This document shows, one piece after another, positions 61,589 through 64,000 of a stretch of DNA of 64,000 nucleotides (position 1 is its first letter; each line of letters opens with the position of its first letter). The notes below the pieces were generated by a model that searched no databases, was not told the origin of the DNA, and worked only from the letters and a program-made list of their open reading frames with translations. Position numbers and translations under genes: made by a program. This stretch comes from Inia geoffrensis. Lineage: Eukaryota; Chordata; Mammalia; Artiodactyla; Iniidae. The stretch is taken from NCBI GenBank assembly GCA_036417435.1, contig CM070903.1:87999001-88063000 (forward strand), read 5' to 3'.

Positions 61589-62148
61589 GCCACATTCATC
61601 TAAGTCCTATCTATCTCTTTATTCCTTGTACTTTTATGGTTCCTGGAATATTAATAGTCATTACCCTTCTCCTCTTTATCTTGCTACAAAGGGCAGTAAA
61701 CAGCACAGCTCTGAAATTTTCAAAGAGTTTTTTGTGTTTTTCTTTTGTCAACAAGATTATTTTCTCCAGGTATTTCTCATCAAATGCCATTATGATCTAT
61801 AAATTATTTTACTCTTAACCACAACTAACTCCAGTTTTGAGGCTTATAATTTTGAGTCTAAAACAGAAAATTATTGAATAGCAGCCAGGTAGAAGCAAAG
61901 TATATAGAGTGGCTAATGGCAAACATAAAACATTCCTTAGGTGGAAATTTATCAATGTCTCCTAAACAAGTGTCTTTTGGACAATTTTGGTGTTATTTTG
62001 TAACAAGATAGGTAAAACGAAGTTAAACAGTCTCTTTACTGAAGAAATTCCCCAAGCTCTTTGTATGGTAATGTGCATTATGAATCTTTGAGAGAAAAAT
62101 ATACTATACAGCCATTCTCAAACTTACTTGATTAAAAACACCTTTTTC
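61589..62148. other. Unassigned sequence
   Basis: No gene or repeat recognised. Confidence 0.4.
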
Positions 62149-62352
62149 GGGCTTCCCTGGTGGCGCAGTGGTTGAGAGTCCGCCTGCCGATGCAGGGGAC
62201 GCGGGTTCGTGCCCCGGTCTGGGAAGATCCCACATGCCACGGAGCGGCTGGGCCCGTGAGCCATGGCCACTGAGCCTGCGCGTCCGGAGCCTGTGCTCTG
62301 TAACGGGAGAGGCCACAACAGTGAGAGGCCCGCGTACCACACACACACAAAA
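62149..62352 (+). mobile_element. CHR-type tRNA-Glu SINE
   Basis: Complete body with intact A box (tggcgcagtgg) and B box (ggttcgtgcc); the 3' end has a CA run ('ccacacacacac') before the A tail, unlike the other copies. Flanking near-duplicates 'aaaaacacctttt' (62134-62146) and 'aaaaaatacctttt' (62348-62361). Confidence 0.95.
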
Positions 62353-62439
62353 AATACCTTTTCTTTTTTTTCCTTAAAGAATCTTCCTTGACTAGCTTTC
62401 TGGATAGCAAACTAGATAGAGAAATCATGAGTTACCTTG

Positions 62440-62612
62440 CAATTCAGATGAGGTCCATGGACCGGCAGCATAGGCATCACCTATTAGATTAGAAAGGCTG
62501 AATCTCAGACACCACCCAGACCTACCCAGACCTACCGAATCAGCATCTGTAAGATTCCCACGGTGATACTTTGCATATTTAAGTTTGAGAAGACCTGGAT
62601 TAGAAGATAATT
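62440..62612 (+). repeat. MER5A-type hAT-Charlie DNA transposon
   Basis: Forward blocks 'gaggtccatggaccggcagc', 'ataggcatcacctattagat', 'gacctaccgaatcagcatct', ending 'aagtttgagaagacctgg'. A short 'cagacctacc' is duplicated at about 62517-62536. Confidence 0.85.
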
Positions 62613-63210
62613 CTGAGTCCAAGGAGGCAAACATTTATATTTAGATAAGCATATTGCACAATCATCTTTGTGCAGTGTAAATGAAGGGAAACAGAATATG
62701 CCACCCTCAAATAATGCCAGTTTGGCATAAGGATTACTTCGAGTGGAGGCAATTGAGAATCAACAGATAGAGAAAGAGTTCTCTGCCCTCTCCTTATTTG
62801 CTTAAAAGCGGGCATACATTTGCCTTTGAGGATGGTGCCCACCTCCCATACCAGGGAAAGAAGACATTTGCTTATCTTCTAAGATGGAGAGTTGACACCA
62901 TGATGAGTTTGCATAAACAGACCTTACTAAAATAGTCCTTATCTTCCATTAGTTCTTTCATATATTTCCTAGTTACTTTCCCACAATTTTTTATCTCTTG
63001 AAGCCCAAACCCTCTTTCCTTTGTTAAAAAGGAATGTAGGCCCTGAGTCTAATTGCTTCTTTGAGCTTTACGTCTTTGGGGGGAATTCCTATGCACATAA
63101 ATATTAATAAAAGTTGTGTGCTTTTACCCCTATTAATCTGTCTTTTGTTAGTATAATTTGCAGGCCCCCCCACTCACTGAACCTAAGAGAGTAGAGAAAA
63201 AGTTTTTCCT
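62613..63210. other. Unassigned sequence
   Basis: No gene or repeat recognised with confidence. Confidence 0.4.
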
Positions 63211-63214
63211 CCCT

Positions 63215-63325
63215 GATGTAAGCTTCATGAAGGCAGGAATTGTTTTGCTCACAGATGTATCCCAAGCACTCAAAACAGTGTTTGTGGAGCATCATAGGTA
63301 TTCAATAAATGTCTGTGGATGTGAT
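63215..63325 (+). repeat. L2 3' tail
   Basis: Forward tail: 'gcttcatgaaggcaggaatt', 'gttttgctcacagatgtatc', 'ccaagcactcaaaacagtg', 'aggtattcaataaatgtctg'. Confidence 0.85.
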
Positions 63326-64000
63326 GACTTATTATCCCAGCTAATGCTTTAATTATCCATTATATGCTCTCCATAGTATTTACTCTTAATGGAACATTAT
63401 ATTTGATGCCTCAAGGGGTGGATCATGAGCTTAGGGAAGAAATGGTAGTCTTCCCGAGAGGCATCACTACAGAGTAACTTTCAGCCACCCAGATAGACTA
63501 AATTTGTTGCCTATATTATGAAGGATACTTTTAAAAACTGGCTATAGGGAATAACTAATAAATATATATTCTATAGGTCATAGAAATGGGATTTCCTGCA
63601 ATGTTTTATCATTAGAATACTTAAATTGACTGTATTTCAGCAACTTCCCTTCAAGTTCTCTAAGATCAATTTTATTTTACTCTGTGAGGTTGTCTTTCTG
63701 CAGGGTTTCTTTCGTGTGTGATCTTCACTCTGAGCCTTTTCCTCCCATCTCTAATTCTCAGTCACATTCCTATAGATTATAAGACTTAAACTGCCACATG
63801 GTTTCTAACACTAATGTGATTTGCAGTTAAGCCCCTGATGATCTTTATAAATTGAGATAACGGATTTAACTCCTATTAAGAGTAATTACAGAACAGCTTT
63901 GTGGTAGAATTATAAAACATGGACACATTTCCTGATTCGGTAAAGTGGAGCTTTCATATTAAAAAATACTGTAAAAGCATAATTCAAAATAAATGTGTAG
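63326..64000. other. Unassigned sequence to the window end
   Basis: No gene or repeat recognised. Confidence 0.4.

Noticed and set aside
1..64000. CRISPR arrays, bacterial operons, phage or plasmid modules
   Set aside because: No regularly spaced repeats and no prokaryotic gene density; the content is that of a mammalian nuclear genome, so a microbial defence system is not expected and none was seen.
1..64000. Functional tRNA or rRNA genes
   Set aside because: The only tRNA-like boxes are inside SINEs and MIRs, whose tRNA-like parts are degenerate and attached to SINE bodies.

Overview
This is vertebrate nuclear DNA and almost certainly cetacean (whale, dolphin or porpoise). Four copies of a roughly 200-bp tRNA-Glu-derived SINE have the structure I associate with the CHR SINEs of whales, hippos and ruminants. 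A shorter related tRNA-Glu SINE is also present. The L1 elements have cetartiodactyl-type 3' ends, and I see none of the BovB LINEs common in ruminants. Exact species cannot be read from the sequence.

I found no intact functional protein-coding gene. The window looks like an AT-rich, gene-poor region filled by retroposition of several ages. The only recognisable host gene is a dead processed copy of EDF1 (MBF1) at about 14.93-15.89 kb, with 12-bp target-site duplications, a lost start codon and two frameshifts.

Layout: 0-5.9 kb, a near complete but internally deleted plus-strand L1 carrying a small foreign retro-insert; 5.9-14.9 kb, mostly unique sequence with two CHR SINEs, MIR copies, a MaLR-like LTR, MER5A and microsatellites; 14.9-15.9 kb, the EDF1 retrocopy; 16-26 kb, sparse ancient repeats, two inverted-repeat or exon-like oddities; 26.2-27 kb, an L1 3' part; 27-39 kb, MIR, L2, MER20 and old L1 fragments in very AT-rich DNA; 39.4-48 kb, a nested minus-strand L1 cluster with a solitary LTR and a younger L1 tail inside an older L1; 48-59.9 kb, MIR, SINEs, an old L1 5' region and MaLR LTR pieces; 59.9-61.6 kb, a textbook 5'-inverted (twin-primed) L1; 61.6-64 kb, CHR SINE, MER5A, L2 and unique sequence.

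The elements do not form a pathway. What links them is mechanism: the SINEs, the EDF1 retrocopy and the small insert all look like L1-driven target-primed reverse transcription products, with poly(A) tails and, where visible, target-site duplications. Repeat family names come from recognition of consensus features, not from a database search, and boundaries of the ancient repeats are approximate.
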